From the NCBI GenBank assembly GCA_028874795.1, contig JAPPHT010000030.1, positions 1 to 64,000 on the forward strand: 64,000 bases of DNA, in the 5' to 3' direction. The translations under genes were made by a program, and so were the position numbers. Each line of letters starts with the position of its first letter. The stretch's first letter is position 1. Below, in pieces: positions 42,540 to 51,539 of the stretch. Below the pieces are notes generated by a model, which saw nothing but the letters and a program-made list of their open reading frames with translations, made no database searches and was not told the origin of the DNA. The DNA comes from Chloroflexota bacterium (GTDB taxonomy: Bacteria > Chloroflexota > Dehalococcoidia > Lucifugimonadales > Australimonadaceae).

Positions 42540-43886
42540 ATGACTACGATAGAGGAAGGCCGGGCGATAGCGAGACTGGTCGACTATGAGCAGGGACTAG
42601 TCAGCCGGAGGATCTTCTCCGACCCGGACATCTACCAACTGGAGCTCGAGCAGATATTCGCCCGCTGCTGGCTCTATCTCGGCCACGAGTCCCAGCTCCC
42701 CAACCGCGGCGACTACATCAACGTCTTCATGGGCGAGGAGCCCGTCCTCGTCGTCCGCAACCGACAGGGCAAGATCAACGCCTTCATCAACAGTTGCCGC
42801 CACCGCGGCAACCGCGTCTGCAGGGCGGACGCCGGCAACACAGCCTCCTTCCTGTGCACGTACCACGGATGGACATACGACCTGGACGGGAAGCTGATCG
42901 GCGTACCGGGGCACCAGGAGCTCTACCACGGGGAACTGAACCGTGAACAGTGGGGTCTGCCCCAGGTTGCCCAGGTTGCCAGCTACAAGGGGCTGATCTT
43001 CGGGACGTTCGACCCGGACGCACCTTCGCTGGACGAGTACCTGGGCAATGCGCGCTGGGCCCTGGACCTGCTGTTGGAGCAGGGCGACATGGTGGCAGTG
43101 CCGGGCGTCGCCCGGTGGCGGATGAATGCCAACTGGAAGTTCGCGACGGACAACGCAGGCGACATGTACCACGGCAACATCACGCACCGCTCCGCCAGGA
43201 TAGCGGGTCACCGGGCAGCGGACGGCGAACGAACGCCGGAACTGTTCGAGAACCGCAGGCGGTCGATCATCTCCGGCAAGGTTGGCCGCCCCGGGATCGT
43301 CATGCTCGCGGAGTACGGACATCACGCCCTCGGCGTGTACGACGACGACGATCCGAACGGGCCGACCAACTACTGGAAACGTGACCCTGAGACTGCCAAG
43401 CGGTTGGGCCCGCTGCGTGTACGCCTGTCACGGAGCAACCAGAACATCTTCCCCAACCTCTGGGTAAACACCGGGGCCCGGGAGTTGACCCTGCGCCAGC
43501 CCCTCAGCCCCACGCAGTTGGAGATATGGAAGACGACACTGGTGGACCGTAACGCTCCGCCCGAAGCCCGGCGCGAGTTCAGGTTCTTCTCGAACCGGCA
43601 TTTCGGGCCCGCCGGCATGTTCGAGATGGACGACGGCGAGAACTGGGACCAGAGCACCTACGGCACCCGTGGCGACGTCGTGCGGCAGTACGACCTGAAC
43701 TATACGATGGGCGCAGGCCATGGCGAGGTCATCGAAGACGAGTTGGGGCCGCCCCGTATCGAGCAGCTGTTCCACGAGTACGCACAGCGCTGGCTCTATG
43801 GGAACTGGGCGGACTACATCGCCGCGCCCGATTGGCGCCATATCCGCGAGCACCACAAACGTCCAAAGGCAGGAATGGTCCTCTGA
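42540..43886 (+). CDS. Rieske dioxygenase alpha subunit, BphA/NDO type (R2)
   Basis: A 448-aa alpha subunit with intact CRHRG/CTYHGW Rieske ligands and iron site GDMYHGNITH plus FEMDDGENWD. The N-terminal Rieske domain is nearly identical to that of R1 and R4, while the catalytic domain (about 215-340) is strongly different, including a DDDDPNGPTNYW segment. Start ATG 42540 was chosen over the track start, which lies inside R1. It is the middle gene of the R1-R2-R3 array. Confidence 0.9.
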   Translation: MTTIEEGRAIARLVDYEQGLVSRRIFSDPDIYQLELEQIFARCWLYLGHESQLPNRGDYINVFMGEEPVLVVRNRQGKINAFINSCRHRGNRVCRADAGNTASFLCTYHGWTYDLDGKLIGVPGHQELYHGELNREQWGLPQVAQVASYKGLIFGTFDPDAPSLDEYLGNARWALDLLLEQGDMVAVPGVARWRMNANWKFATDNAGDMYHGNITHRSARIAGHRAADGERTPELFENRRRSIISGKVGRPGIVMLAEYGHHALGVYDDDDPNGPTNYWKRDPETAKRLGPLRVRLSRSNQNIFPNLWVNTGARELTLRQPLSPTQLEIWKTTLVDRNAPPEARREFRFFSNRHFGPAGMFEMDDGENWDQSTYGTRGDVVRQYDLNYTMGAGHGEVIEDELGPPRIEQLFHEYAQRWLYGNWADYIAAPDWRHIREHHKRPKAGMVL

Positions 43887-43907
43887 CGCAACCCAAGGGA
43901 GGGAGCG

Positions 43908-45239
43908 ATGACAACGACCGACCTCGAACTGGCGCAGGAGTCCGCTCAGCTGGTGAACGTTGAGCAGGGGCTTGTCAGCAGACGCATCTTCTCTGACCCG
44001 GACATCTACGAGCTGGAACTGGAGCAGATCTTCGCCAGATGCTGGCTCTACCTCGGGCACGAGTCCCAACTGCCCAACCCCGGCGACTACATCAACGTCT
44101 TCATGGGCGAGGAGCCCGTCCTCGTCGTCCGCAACCGCCAGGGGAAGCTCAACGCCTTCATCAACAGCTGCCGCCACCGCGGCAACCGCGTCTGCCGGGC
44201 CGACGCCGGCAACACGGCCTCGTTCCTGTGCACCTACCACGGATGGACGTACGACCTGGACGGAAAGCTTATCGGTGTACCGGGGCACAAGGAGCTATAC
44301 CACGGCGAGTTGAACCGCGGGCAGTGGGGCCTGCCCCAGGTTGCCCAGGTGGCCAGCTACAAGGGACTGATCTTCGGGACGTTCGACCCGGACGCGCCGT
44401 CGTTGGATGAGTACCTCGGCGGGATGCGGTGGTGGCTGGACGTTCTCCTGGAGCAGGGCGACATGGTCGCGGTGCCCGGCGTCGTTCGCTGGCAGATGAA
44501 CGTCAACTGGAAGTTCGCAGCGGACAACGCCTACGACAACTATCACGGCATGACCCATATCTCTTCGATCATCGCCGGGCACAAAGGCGCCGCCGGAACG
44601 ACGGGGCGTGAACGTCTGGCCGTCTCCGGCGACCAGACCAGGGGTATCAGCGTCGTAACCGAATACGGCCACGGCTTCAACGCGCCCTACATCGTCGACG
44701 AGACCTTCGACTGGGACGTCCCGACGAACTACTGGCGCAAGGACCCGGAGATACAGAAGCGCCTCGGGCCCGAGCGCGTCCGGCTCGCCCGCGGCAACGG
44801 GAGCGTCTTCCCGAACCTGTTTGTCAACCCCGGCTCTCGTGAACTGATGATCAGGCAACCACTCGGCCCGGGCAGGATGGAGATCTGGAAGACCACCCTG
44901 GTTGACAGGAACGCTCCTCCGGAGGCGAGAAAGATGTTCCGCTATGGATCCAACCGCCACTTCGGGCCGGCGGGCATGTTCGAGCAAGACGACGGCGAGA
45001 ACTGGGACCAGAGCACGTACGGAGCGCGCTCGCCCGTAGCACGCAGGAATGAACTCAACTACACCATGGGCCTTGGGCACGGCCATATCGTGGAGGACGA
45101 GTCGGGTCCTCCGCGGGTTGAGAATGTCCGGAACGAGCATGGCCAACTCTGGCATTACCGTTGCTGGGCGGAGTACATGGCCGCGCCGGACTGGAGACAC
45201 CTCCGAGAGCACCATTCGAAACCCGAAGGCACACTCTAG
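43908..45239 (+). CDS. Rieske dioxygenase alpha subunit, BphA/NDO type (R3)
   Basis: A 443-aa alpha subunit. Rieske ligands CRHRG/CTYHGW, iron site YDNYHGMTH and FEQDDGENWD are intact. Bases 44040-44402 are identical to an inverted segment of R5 at 51028-51390, covering the whole Rieske domain. The C-terminal catalytic half is most like R1 in plan (TYGARSPVAR, HYRCWAEYMAAP). ATG follows AAGGGAGGGAGCG, 21 nt after R2. A 15-bp hairpin follows the stop and should end the operon. Confidence 0.9.
   Translation: MTTTDLELAQESAQLVNVEQGLVSRRIFSDPDIYELELEQIFARCWLYLGHESQLPNPGDYINVFMGEEPVLVVRNRQGKLNAFINSCRHRGNRVCRADAGNTASFLCTYHGWTYDLDGKLIGVPGHKELYHGELNRGQWGLPQVAQVASYKGLIFGTFDPDAPSLDEYLGGMRWWLDVLLEQGDMVAVPGVVRWQMNVNWKFAADNAYDNYHGMTHISSIIAGHKGAAGTTGRERLAVSGDQTRGISVVTEYGHGFNAPYIVDETFDWDVPTNYWRKDPEIQKRLGPERVRLARGNGSVFPNLFVNPGSRELMIRQPLGPGRMEIWKTTLVDRNAPPEARKMFRYGSNRHFGPAGMFEQDDGENWDQSTYGARSPVARRNELNYTMGLGHGHIVEDESGPPRVENVRNEHGQLWHYRCWAEYMAAPDWRHLREHHSKPEGTL
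44040..44402 (+). repeat. 363-bp block shared with R5 (inverted)
   Basis: Base-by-base reading shows no difference between this segment and the reverse complement of 51028-51390. Similarity falls off abruptly on both sides. It encodes the Rieske domain of R3. Confidence 0.85.
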
Positions 45240-45246
45240 GCTGCAA

Positions 45247-45284
45247 GAGAGCACTCAGGCGCACAGGTTCGCCTGGGTGCTCTC
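45247..45284 (+). terminator. 15-bp hairpin after R3
   Basis: GAGAGCACTCAGGCG pairs with CGCCTGGGTGCTCTC (14 Watson-Crick pairs plus one G-T wobble) around an 8-nt loop, 7 nt after the R3 stop. Terminator candidate separating the Rieske array from the MetE-like gene. Confidence 0.6.
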
Positions 45285-45369
45285 CCGTCTCGGGTCCGGC
45301 CACGTTGTAGTCGCAGGACTTCCCCCTCGACCCGCAGGACCGGCAGTCAAGGTCGCAGGTGGCCTACGA

Positions 45370-46596
45370 ATGAAGCGAAGCGAAGACCGCATACTGACCA
45401 CCCACGCCGGAAGCCTGGTCCGCACGCCCGGGATAATCCGCGCGATGAAGGCGCTGGACGAGGGCAAGCCCTACGACGAGCAAACGTATCGAGAGGACCT
45501 GCGCAACGGCGTGGCCGACGTGGTGCAGAGGCAGGCGGAGGCGGGCATCGACGTCGTAAGCGACGGCGAGTACGGCAAGCGCGGCTGGAGCCAGTACGTC
45601 ATCGAGCGCTTCACGGGGCTGGAGCCGGAGCGACGCGAGGAGTTGCGCACGTTCATGGACCGCGGACCGCGGGACAGCGGGTTCGTGGACTTCTGGAGCC
45701 GGTACCGGAAGCTCGAAACGGTGATATGGCTGCCGGAACCCGCCTTCGGCGATGCGGTTAAGGCCGGCAAACTCGGGCCTGGCCTCCCACAGACGGCCTG
45801 GGTCTGCACGGGCCCGGTGACCTATCGTGGACACGATGCCGTCGCGAGGGACATAGAGAACTTCAAGGCGGCGTTGGGCGCTGCGGACGTGGTCGAAGCG
45901 TTCATGCCCGTCGTGGCTCCGTGCAGCGCGGAGGTCACGCGGGAGAACCGCTACTACGATTCCGAAGAAGACTATCTCTCCGCCGTCGCCACGGCACTCA
46001 GCGAGGAGTACCGCGCCATCGTCAATGCCGGCCTGCTGCTGCAGGTTGACGATGCCCACCTGCCCATGCGGTTCAGCGCCATGGCCGCGCAAGGACGCGC
46101 CGACGAATGGGAGCGCTGGGCTGCGATGCGGGTAGACGCGCTCAATGCCGCGCTGGAGGGGATACCCTCAGACCGGGTGCGTTACCACATCTGTTGGGGA
46201 AGCCAGAACGCTCCGCACCTGGACGATGCTCCCCTCCGGGTAGTCATCAACCAGGTGATGAGAGTCAACGCGGATGCCTACGTCATCGAATCTGCGAACC
46301 CGCGCCACGAGCACGAGTGGACCGTCTGGGAAGACGTGAAGCTGCCGCCCGGCAAGACGCTTATCGCAGGGGTGGTGAGCCACGCGACCAACATAGTGGA
46401 GCACCCGGATCTCATCGCCACGAGACTGGAGCGATTCGCGCGCGCGTTGGGACGGGAGAACGTCATGGCGGGTACGGATTGCGGCTTCTCCCAGAACTGG
46501 AACCTTATACGGGTGCACCCTTCTGTGCAGTGGGCCAAGCTCGAGGCACTGGCCCAGGGTGCGGAGATTGCGTCCAGGCGACTGTGGGGAGGATAG
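45370..46596 (+). CDS. MetE-like (cobalamin-independent methionine synthase C-terminal-type) protein
   Basis: A 408-aa protein with the zinc-dependent methyl/alkyl-transferase barrel of the MetE/UROD superfamily. Likely Zn ligands are His273 and Cys275 (RYHICWGSQN) and Cys371 (AGTDCGFSQN). The N-terminal LTTHAGSLVRTP and VSDGEYGKRGWSQYV are typical of stand-alone MetE-core paralogues. It lacks the MetE N-terminal domain, so it is unlikely to make methionine by itself; Zn-activated thiol transfer, as in CoM:epoxyalkane transferases or demethylation systems, is possible. ATG 45370 is in frame inside the longer track ORF; the preceding GGTGG is a weak binding site. A paralogue is at 54343. Confidence 0.82.
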   Translation: MKRSEDRILTTHAGSLVRTPGIIRAMKALDEGKPYDEQTYREDLRNGVADVVQRQAEAGIDVVSDGEYGKRGWSQYVIERFTGLEPERREELRTFMDRGPRDSGFVDFWSRYRKLETVIWLPEPAFGDAVKAGKLGPGLPQTAWVCTGPVTYRGHDAVARDIENFKAALGAADVVEAFMPVVAPCSAEVTRENRYYDSEEDYLSAVATALSEEYRAIVNAGLLLQVDDAHLPMRFSAMAAQGRADEWERWAAMRVDALNAALEGIPSDRVRYHICWGSQNAPHLDDAPLRVVINQVMRVNADAYVIESANPRHEHEWTVWEDVKLPPGKTLIAGVVSHATNIVEHPDLIATRLERFARALGRENVMAGTDCGFSQNWNLIRVHPSVQWAKLEALAQGAEIASRRLWGG

Positions 46597-46691
46597 GCAT
46601 GGAACGCGGCTCTCGCGATGCCTTTGCGCTATCATAGGCGCGGGTTCGTCGAGGCACGATCAGCAGTCACTACCGGGGAACGGAGGGAACA

Positions 46692-48032
46692 ATGACGATA
46701 GCCAACCTGGAATCTGCGCAGGAGTCCGCTCAGTTGGTGAACGTAGAGCAGGGGCTCGTCAGCCGGCGCATCTTCTCCGACCCGGAGATCTACCAGTTGG
46801 AGCTGGAGCAGGTCTTCGCCCGCTGCTGGCTCTACCTCGGCCACGAGTCCCAGCTCCCCAACCGCGGCGATTACATCAACGTCTTCATGGGCGAGGAGCC
46901 GGTCCTCGTCGTCCGCAACCGACAGGGCAAGATCAACGCCTTCATCAACAGTTGCCGCCACCGCGGCAACCGGGTGTGCAGGGCGGACGCCGGCAACACA
47001 GCCTCCTTCCTGTGTACGTATCACGGCTGGACGTACGACCTGGACGGGAAGCTGATAGGCGTGCCGGGGCACCAGGAGCTGTACCACGGCGAGTTGAACC
47101 GCGGACAGTGGGGCCTGCCCCAGGTTGCCCAGGTTGCCAGCTACGGAGGGCTGATCTTCGGGACGTTCGACCCGGACGCGCCGTCGCTGGACGAGTACCT
47201 CGGCGACATGCGTTGGGGCCTCGACATGCTCCTCGGGCAGGGCGACATGGTGGCGGTGCCGGGCATCGTCCGCTGGCAGATGTACGTCAACTGGAAGTTC
47301 CCCTCCGATAACGCCATCGGCGACACGTACCACGGGCGCATCTCGCACCTCTCAGCCATCGTGGCCGGCCACACCGGCGCCAATGCGACCGACATGGCCC
47401 GGGTACGCCCGCCGGCGATCGGCAAGCGCCGGGGTTTCTCCATGGTCATGGAGTACGGCCATGGCCTCAATGCCGACTACATAGACGACTCGCGGTTCAA
47501 CTGGGACTCGCCGAGCGCCTATTGGCTGAAGGACGCTGAGACGATCAAGCGCCTCGGCCCGATGCGCAGCCGCATCCCGCGGAGCAACCAGAACGTCTTC
47601 CCGAACCTGTTCGTCAACTCGGGCTCACGCGAACTGATGTTGCGGAACCCACTCGGTCCACGGAAGCTCGAGATCTGGAAGACCATGCTGATCGACCGCA
47701 ACGCGCCCCCGGAGGCCGCTCGCGCCCAGCTGTTCGGGTCGAACAGGCACTTCGGCCCGGGCGGCGTCTTCGAGCAGGACGACGGCGAGAACTGGGACCA
47801 GAGCACGAACAACTCAGCCTCCCCGGTGGCCCGCCGCTACGACTTGAACTACTCGATGTCGCTCGGGTACGGCGAGGTCGTCGAGGACGAGCTCAGCCCT
47901 CCGCGGATCGAGACGGTCACCAGCGAACACTGCCAGCTGTGGATGTACCGCTGCTGGGCCGAGTTCATGGCCGCGCCCAGTTGGAAGCACCTGCGCGAGC
48001 ACCATTCACGGCCGCACGGCCAGCGCCTGTAG
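46692..48032 (+). CDS. Rieske dioxygenase alpha subunit, BphA/NDO type (R4)
   Basis: A 446-aa alpha subunit with CRHRG/CTYHGW, GDTYHGRISH and FEQDDGENWD. Notable changes are a Tyr in QMYVNWKFP (others QMxVNWKFA) and NNSASP in place of the usual TYGxRG after the iron Asp. ATG follows ACGGAGGGAACA. It is alone between the MetE-like gene and the unknown 195-aa gene (73 nt downstream). The unknown small gene could supply a beta-like or accessory function. Confidence 0.9.
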   Translation: MTIANLESAQESAQLVNVEQGLVSRRIFSDPEIYQLELEQVFARCWLYLGHESQLPNRGDYINVFMGEEPVLVVRNRQGKINAFINSCRHRGNRVCRADAGNTASFLCTYHGWTYDLDGKLIGVPGHQELYHGELNRGQWGLPQVAQVASYGGLIFGTFDPDAPSLDEYLGDMRWGLDMLLGQGDMVAVPGIVRWQMYVNWKFPSDNAIGDTYHGRISHLSAIVAGHTGANATDMARVRPPAIGKRRGFSMVMEYGHGLNADYIDDSRFNWDSPSAYWLKDAETIKRLGPMRSRIPRSNQNVFPNLFVNSGSRELMLRNPLGPRKLEIWKTMLIDRNAPPEAARAQLFGSNRHFGPGGVFEQDDGENWDQSTNNSASPVARRYDLNYSMSLGYGEVVEDELSPPRIETVTSEHCQLWMYRCWAEFMAAPSWKHLREHHSRPHGQRL

Positions 48033-48105
48033 CAGGTTGAGATACCCAGGGAGTTGTCGCGCCCCGCGTTTGCGGCGCCATCCGACCCACAAGGAGGAAA
48101 CTGCG

Positions 48106-48693
48106 ATGACGATGAACTATGTGGACCCCAGTGAACTCAGGCTCAGCGGCGAGAACCCCTACATGATGCTCTACAACGAGGAGGGCGGGCCGGTGACGAC
48201 CTTCGTCAGCCTCTGGCGCATCTACCTCTCCCCTTATGGAGAGGGCCACTCGCTCTTCCTGCGCAGCGAGCTGACCGGCGATCAACCGATGGTCTGGACC
48301 GACAACATCATGTTGACCCGCTGGATACAGGAGGAGATAGCGGCGAAGAACAATCCCTTCAGCGACTCAACCCTCAAGGCGATCGACGCCACGTTCAGCC
48401 GGAGCGGCAACTGCCTCACGGAGGTGACCCACACCGTCATCTCACGTGACGACGAGATAACGCTTACCTGGTACGACTTCCTCCCCGCGTTCGCCGGCAT
48501 CAGGGGCCACGACCTTTCGGCTGGGATAACGCACGGCCACTACGCAACCTACGTGCCTGCGCAGCGGGTCAAGGTGACTCGCAACGGCGAAGACTGCGTC
48601 GGGCAGCCCATCGAGCGGGACCGCGAGGGATGGAAGTCTTCCAGCGCATTCCTCGCGCTGGCGGAAACCTGGGTGCGGGCGCGTCCCGAGTAA
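48106..48693 (+). CDS. unknown 195-aa protein next to Rieske subunit
   Basis: I do not recognise this protein. It is acidic, without membrane segments or signal peptide, and rich in beta-type stretches (FVSLWRIYLSP, EITLTWYDFLPAF, HYATYVPAQRVKVTRNG). The look is of a small beta-barrel or jelly-roll domain. ATG 48106 has AAGGAGGAAACTGCG upstream. It follows R4 by 73 nt on the same strand, so co-transcription with this dioxygenase subunit is likely. It does not resemble the SnoaL-like beta subunit at 49606. Confidence 0.6.
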   Translation: MTMNYVDPSELRLSGENPYMMLYNEEGGPVTTFVSLWRIYLSPYGEGHSLFLRSELTGDQPMVWTDNIMLTRWIQEEIAAKNNPFSDSTLKAIDATFSRSGNCLTEVTHTVISRDDEITLTWYDFLPAFAGIRGHDLSAGITHGHYATYVPAQRVKVTRNGEDCVGQPIERDREGWKSSSAFLALAETWVRARPE

Positions 48694-48713
48694 CCGACGA
48701 CTCAGGAGATAAC

Positions 48714-48742
48714 GAGAGGCCGCCTCGACGAGACGGCCTCTC
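48714..48742. terminator. hairpin between convergent genes
   Basis: GAGAGGCCG pairs with CGGCCTCTC across an 11-nt loop, between the unknown 195-aa gene and the convergent ABM gene. Bidirectional terminator candidate. Confidence 0.55.
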
Positions 48743-48768
48743 TACTTGTCGGACCTGCGTCGGCCTGC

Positions 48769-49542
48769 TCAGGCCAGCGGCGCGATGTCAACGTCGCCCC
48801 AGACTGCTCCCCACTGGGAGTCCCTGCTGAGCCCGCATAAGACCTGCGCTCCCATGAAGGACTCGTTCACCAGGGGCGCCTCCAGGTAAGTGCGGAAGAC
48901 GGGGCCCCAGCACCACTTGCCGTCGTCCCGGTGCTCCAGAACACGGTGGTGCGCCTGGGACTCTTCATCCTTGTACGCCATCATGTGCAGGTACTCGGCG
49001 TGGCCCCGGGTCGGCTGCGGCAGGAACGTCGAGCCATCCGCCGGTCGCTTGCACATGGTGTAGAGCACCGTCCCCGGCTCGCCCTTGGTCACCACGCCGA
49101 TCTGGTGGGAAGCGTGACCCTCGAACTCCTCGTCCATCCCTTCCTTGATGTAGAAGCGGTGGAAGGCGAAGCGGTACTGGTTGGCGTCCCAGGTCCAGTC
49201 GCGCGTGATCCCTGTCGTGATGTCCGGGGTGTAGTAGCGCTCGGATTCCCAGAGACCGTCCAGGAGCCTCCGGAAGGTCGGTCCCCACCACTCCTGCTCG
49301 AGGTCGGTGTGGTGCTTGTCGGCTTCCTCGCTCACGTACGCCTGGATGTGGATGTACTCAGAGCGGCCATTCTTCGGCTTCCCCAGGATCGTCGAGCCGT
49401 CCGGGCCGCGCTTGCAGAAGGCGTACAAGGCTGTGCCGGGCTCGTTCTCCCGCACGCGTGAGACCTGCTCGGCGCAGGCCTTCTCGAACTCCTCGGCGTT
49501 CTCGTCCAGCACGGTCATCCGCATGATGCTGACTCGGTACAT
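48769..49542 (-). CDS. double-domain ABM (quinol monooxygenase-like) protein
   Basis: A 257-aa paralogue of the 25503 protein with the same two ABM domains; HHTDLEQEWWGPTF, TGITRDWTWDANQ, GVVTKGEPGT and LEHRDDGKWCWGP are shared or nearly so. Start moved to ATG 49542, matching the paralogue's N-terminus and preceded by GGGAGGAAGGC. It is the last gene of the R6-R5-beta-ABM operon on the minus strand, which supports a function tied to dioxygenase chemistry, for instance dealing with quinones from catechol products. Confidence 0.72.
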   Translation of the reverse strand: MYRVSIMRMTVLDENAEEFEKACAEQVSRVRENEPGTALYAFCKRGPDGSTILGKPKNGRSEYIHIQAYVSEEADKHHTDLEQEWWGPTFRRLLDGLWESERYYTPDITTGITRDWTWDANQYRFAFHRFYIKEGMDEEFEGHASHQIGVVTKGEPGTVLYTMCKRPADGSTFLPQPTRGHAEYLHMMAYKDEESQAHHRVLEHRDDGKWCWGPVFRTYLEAPLVNESFMGAQVLCGLSRDSQWGAVWGDVDIAPLA

Positions 49543-49605
49543 GCCTTCCTCCCACGGAGAGTGATCAGACCGAACTATCCCCAAGCCCAGGGCCCGCAAG
49601 CGCCC

Positions 49606-50169
49606 CTAGAAGAAGACGCTCAGGTTCTTCGACCGCAGGCTGACCTGGTCAAGGAAGATGTGCCGGCGGGCGACCTTCCACTGCCCGTCCTCCTTGCGAA
49701 GCGTGTCCTCGCGGCGTCCAACCCACATATCCTCATCCGAAGCGAGCCGTGAGCGGTACACGAGTATGCTGGAACTGACGTCTACTTCCTCCGGGTCCTC
49801 ACGGCGAGCCAGGATACGGACGCCATGCACGAAGTGCCGGCTGCGCGAAGGCGGGTCCTCCGACCACGAGTAGCCGGTGTCGAGCTTCCGCACGCGCTCC
49901 TCCATGAACTCCTTGTTGTCGTCGAACAGCGCCGATTCGCCGAGCTTGGTGAACTCGAACTCCTCGTCGCCCACCTGGCGCGTGCTCCTGACGGGCATCC
50001 AGTACTCCAGGTCATCCGCCAGCAGCGTCAGCCATTCGTGAAACTTGCGCCCGTCCAGGAGCGCGGACTCTTCCGCGAAGAACTGCTCGACTTCGTACTG
50101 CAGCAGCATGTCCTCGACGGTGGCGCGTTGCGTGCCAACCTTGCTTGGGATCGTCTCTTCGATTGCCAT
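49606..50169 (-). CDS. aromatic-ring-hydroxylating dioxygenase beta subunit
   Basis: A 187-aa SnoaL-fold small subunit. EVEQFFAEESALLDGRKFHEWLTLLADDLEYWMPVR is the hallmark N-terminal half, and SRHFVHGVRI plus WKVARRHIFLDQ complete the cone-shaped fold. Beta subunits stabilise alpha3beta3 hexamers and carry no cofactor. Its ATG directly abuts the TAG of R5 (TAGATG), so it should pair with R5. It is the only beta subunit in the window, against six alpha subunits. Confidence 0.92.
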   Translation of the reverse strand: MAIEETIPSKVGTQRATVEDMLLQYEVEQFFAEESALLDGRKFHEWLTLLADDLEYWMPVRSTRQVGDEEFEFTKLGESALFDDNKEFMEERVRKLDTGYSWSEDPPSRSRHFVHGVRILARREDPEEVDVSSSILVYRSRLASDEDMWVGRREDTLRKEDGQWKVARRHIFLDQVSLRSKNLSVFF

Positions 50170-51516
50170 CTACAACCTCTGGTTGTGGGGCTTCATGTGA
50201 TGATCGCGCAGATGTCTCCAACTGGGAGCGTCCATGTACTCCGCCCAGCACCGGTACATCCACAGCTGCGCGTGTTCGTTGGTGAGGCTGTCGATCCGCG
50301 GTGGGCCAAGTTCGTCGACGATGACCTCCCCATGGCCAACGGCCATGGAGTAGTTCAGGTCGTACAACCGGGACGTCTGCCCCCTTGCCCCGTAGGTGCT
50401 CTGGTCCCAGTTGTCGCCGTCGTCCTCCTCGAACATGCCAGCGGGTCCGAAGTGGCGGTTCGCGCCGTACGTCATACTCCGCAGGGCCTCGATAGGCGCG
50501 TTGCGGTCGATCAGGGTCGTCTTCCAGATCTCCATCTTCATCGGGCCCAGCGGGTTGCGCAGCATCAGCTCGCGAGAGCCCGAGTTCACGAACAGGTTCG
50601 GAAACACGTTCTGGTTGCTCCGCGCCACCTTGCTCCGTAGCGGGCCGAGCCGGTTCTGGATCTCGGGGTCCTTCCGCCAGTATGCGCCGGGGGCGTCCCA
50701 GTTGAACTCCTTGTCCTGGACGAAGTTGGCGTTGAACCCATGGCCGTACTCGGTAATCACGGTGAACCCGGGGGCCTTCCAACGGTTCCGCGCAGTGGCT
50801 GAAGCACCGGGGCCCACCTTCCGGCTGCCCTCCGCTCCCCGGTGTCCGGCCAGGAAGGCCGAGCGGTGAGCGACGTTGCCGTGATACATGTCTCCGATCG
50901 CGTTGTCGGCCGCGAACTTCCAGTTGACGTCCATCTGCCAACGGATCACTCCCGGCATCGCCACCATGTCGCCCTGGTCAAGCAGGAGATCGAGGCCCCA
51001 CCGCATGTCGCCGAGGTACTCGTCCAGCGACGGCGCGTCCGGGTCGAACGTCCCGAAGATCAGTCCCTTGTAGCTGGCCACCTGGGCAACCTGGGGCAGG
51101 CCCCACTGCCCGCGGTTCAACTCGCCGTGGTATAGCTCCTTGTGCCCCGGTACACCGATAAGCTTTCCGTCCAGGTCGTACGTCCATCCGTGGTAGGTGC
51201 ACAGGAACGAGGCCGTGTTGCCGGCGTCGGCCCGGCAGACGCGGTTGCCGCGGTGGCGGCAGCTGTTGATGAAGGCGTTGAGCTTCCCCTGGCGGTTGCG
51301 GACGACGAGGACGGGCTCCTCGCCCATGAAGACGTTGATGTAGTCGCCGGGGTTGGGCAGTTGGGACTCGTGCCCGAGGTAGAGCCAGCACCGGGCGAAG
51401 ACTTGTTCCAGTTCGAGTTGGTAGATGTCCGGGTCAGCGAATATCTTGCGGCTGACCAGGCCGGTTTCCGGGTCCACGAGCTTTGAAAATGCACCGCGGT
51501 CAACGTCTGTTGCCAT
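50170..51516 (-). CDS. Rieske dioxygenase alpha subunit, BphA/NDO type (R5)
   Basis: A 448-aa alpha subunit with CRHRG/CTYHGW, GDMYHGNVAH and FEEDDGDNWD. The Rieske domain is carried on a 363-bp segment identical to R3 in inverted orientation. The catalytic half has its own character (HFGPAGMFEEDD, ARGQTSRLYDL). Start ATG 51516 replaces the track start inside R6; AAGGAG lies upstream. It is directly followed by the beta subunit gene, so R5 is the best candidate for a complete alpha-beta dioxygenase. Confidence 0.92.
   Translation of the reverse strand: MATDVDRGAFSKLVDPETGLVSRKIFADPDIYQLELEQVFARCWLYLGHESQLPNPGDYINVFMGEEPVLVVRNRQGKLNAFINSCRHRGNRVCRADAGNTASFLCTYHGWTYDLDGKLIGVPGHKELYHGELNRGQWGLPQVAQVASYKGLIFGTFDPDAPSLDEYLGDMRWGLDLLLDQGDMVAMPGVIRWQMDVNWKFAADNAIGDMYHGNVAHRSAFLAGHRGAEGSRKVGPGASATARNRWKAPGFTVITEYGHGFNANFVQDKEFNWDAPGAYWRKDPEIQNRLGPLRSKVARSNQNVFPNLFVNSGSRELMLRNPLGPMKMEIWKTTLIDRNAPIEALRSMTYGANRHFGPAGMFEEDDGDNWDQSTYGARGQTSRLYDLNYSMAVGHGEVIVDELGPPRIDSLTNEHAQLWMYRCWAEYMDAPSWRHLRDHHMKPHNQRL
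51028..51390 (-). repeat. 363-bp block shared with R3 (inverted)
   Basis: Reverse complement of this segment matches 44040-44402 without a difference by eye. It covers the Rieske domain of R5. Confidence 0.85.
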
Positions 51517-51539
51517 CGCCTGACTCCTTTGGATTCGGA

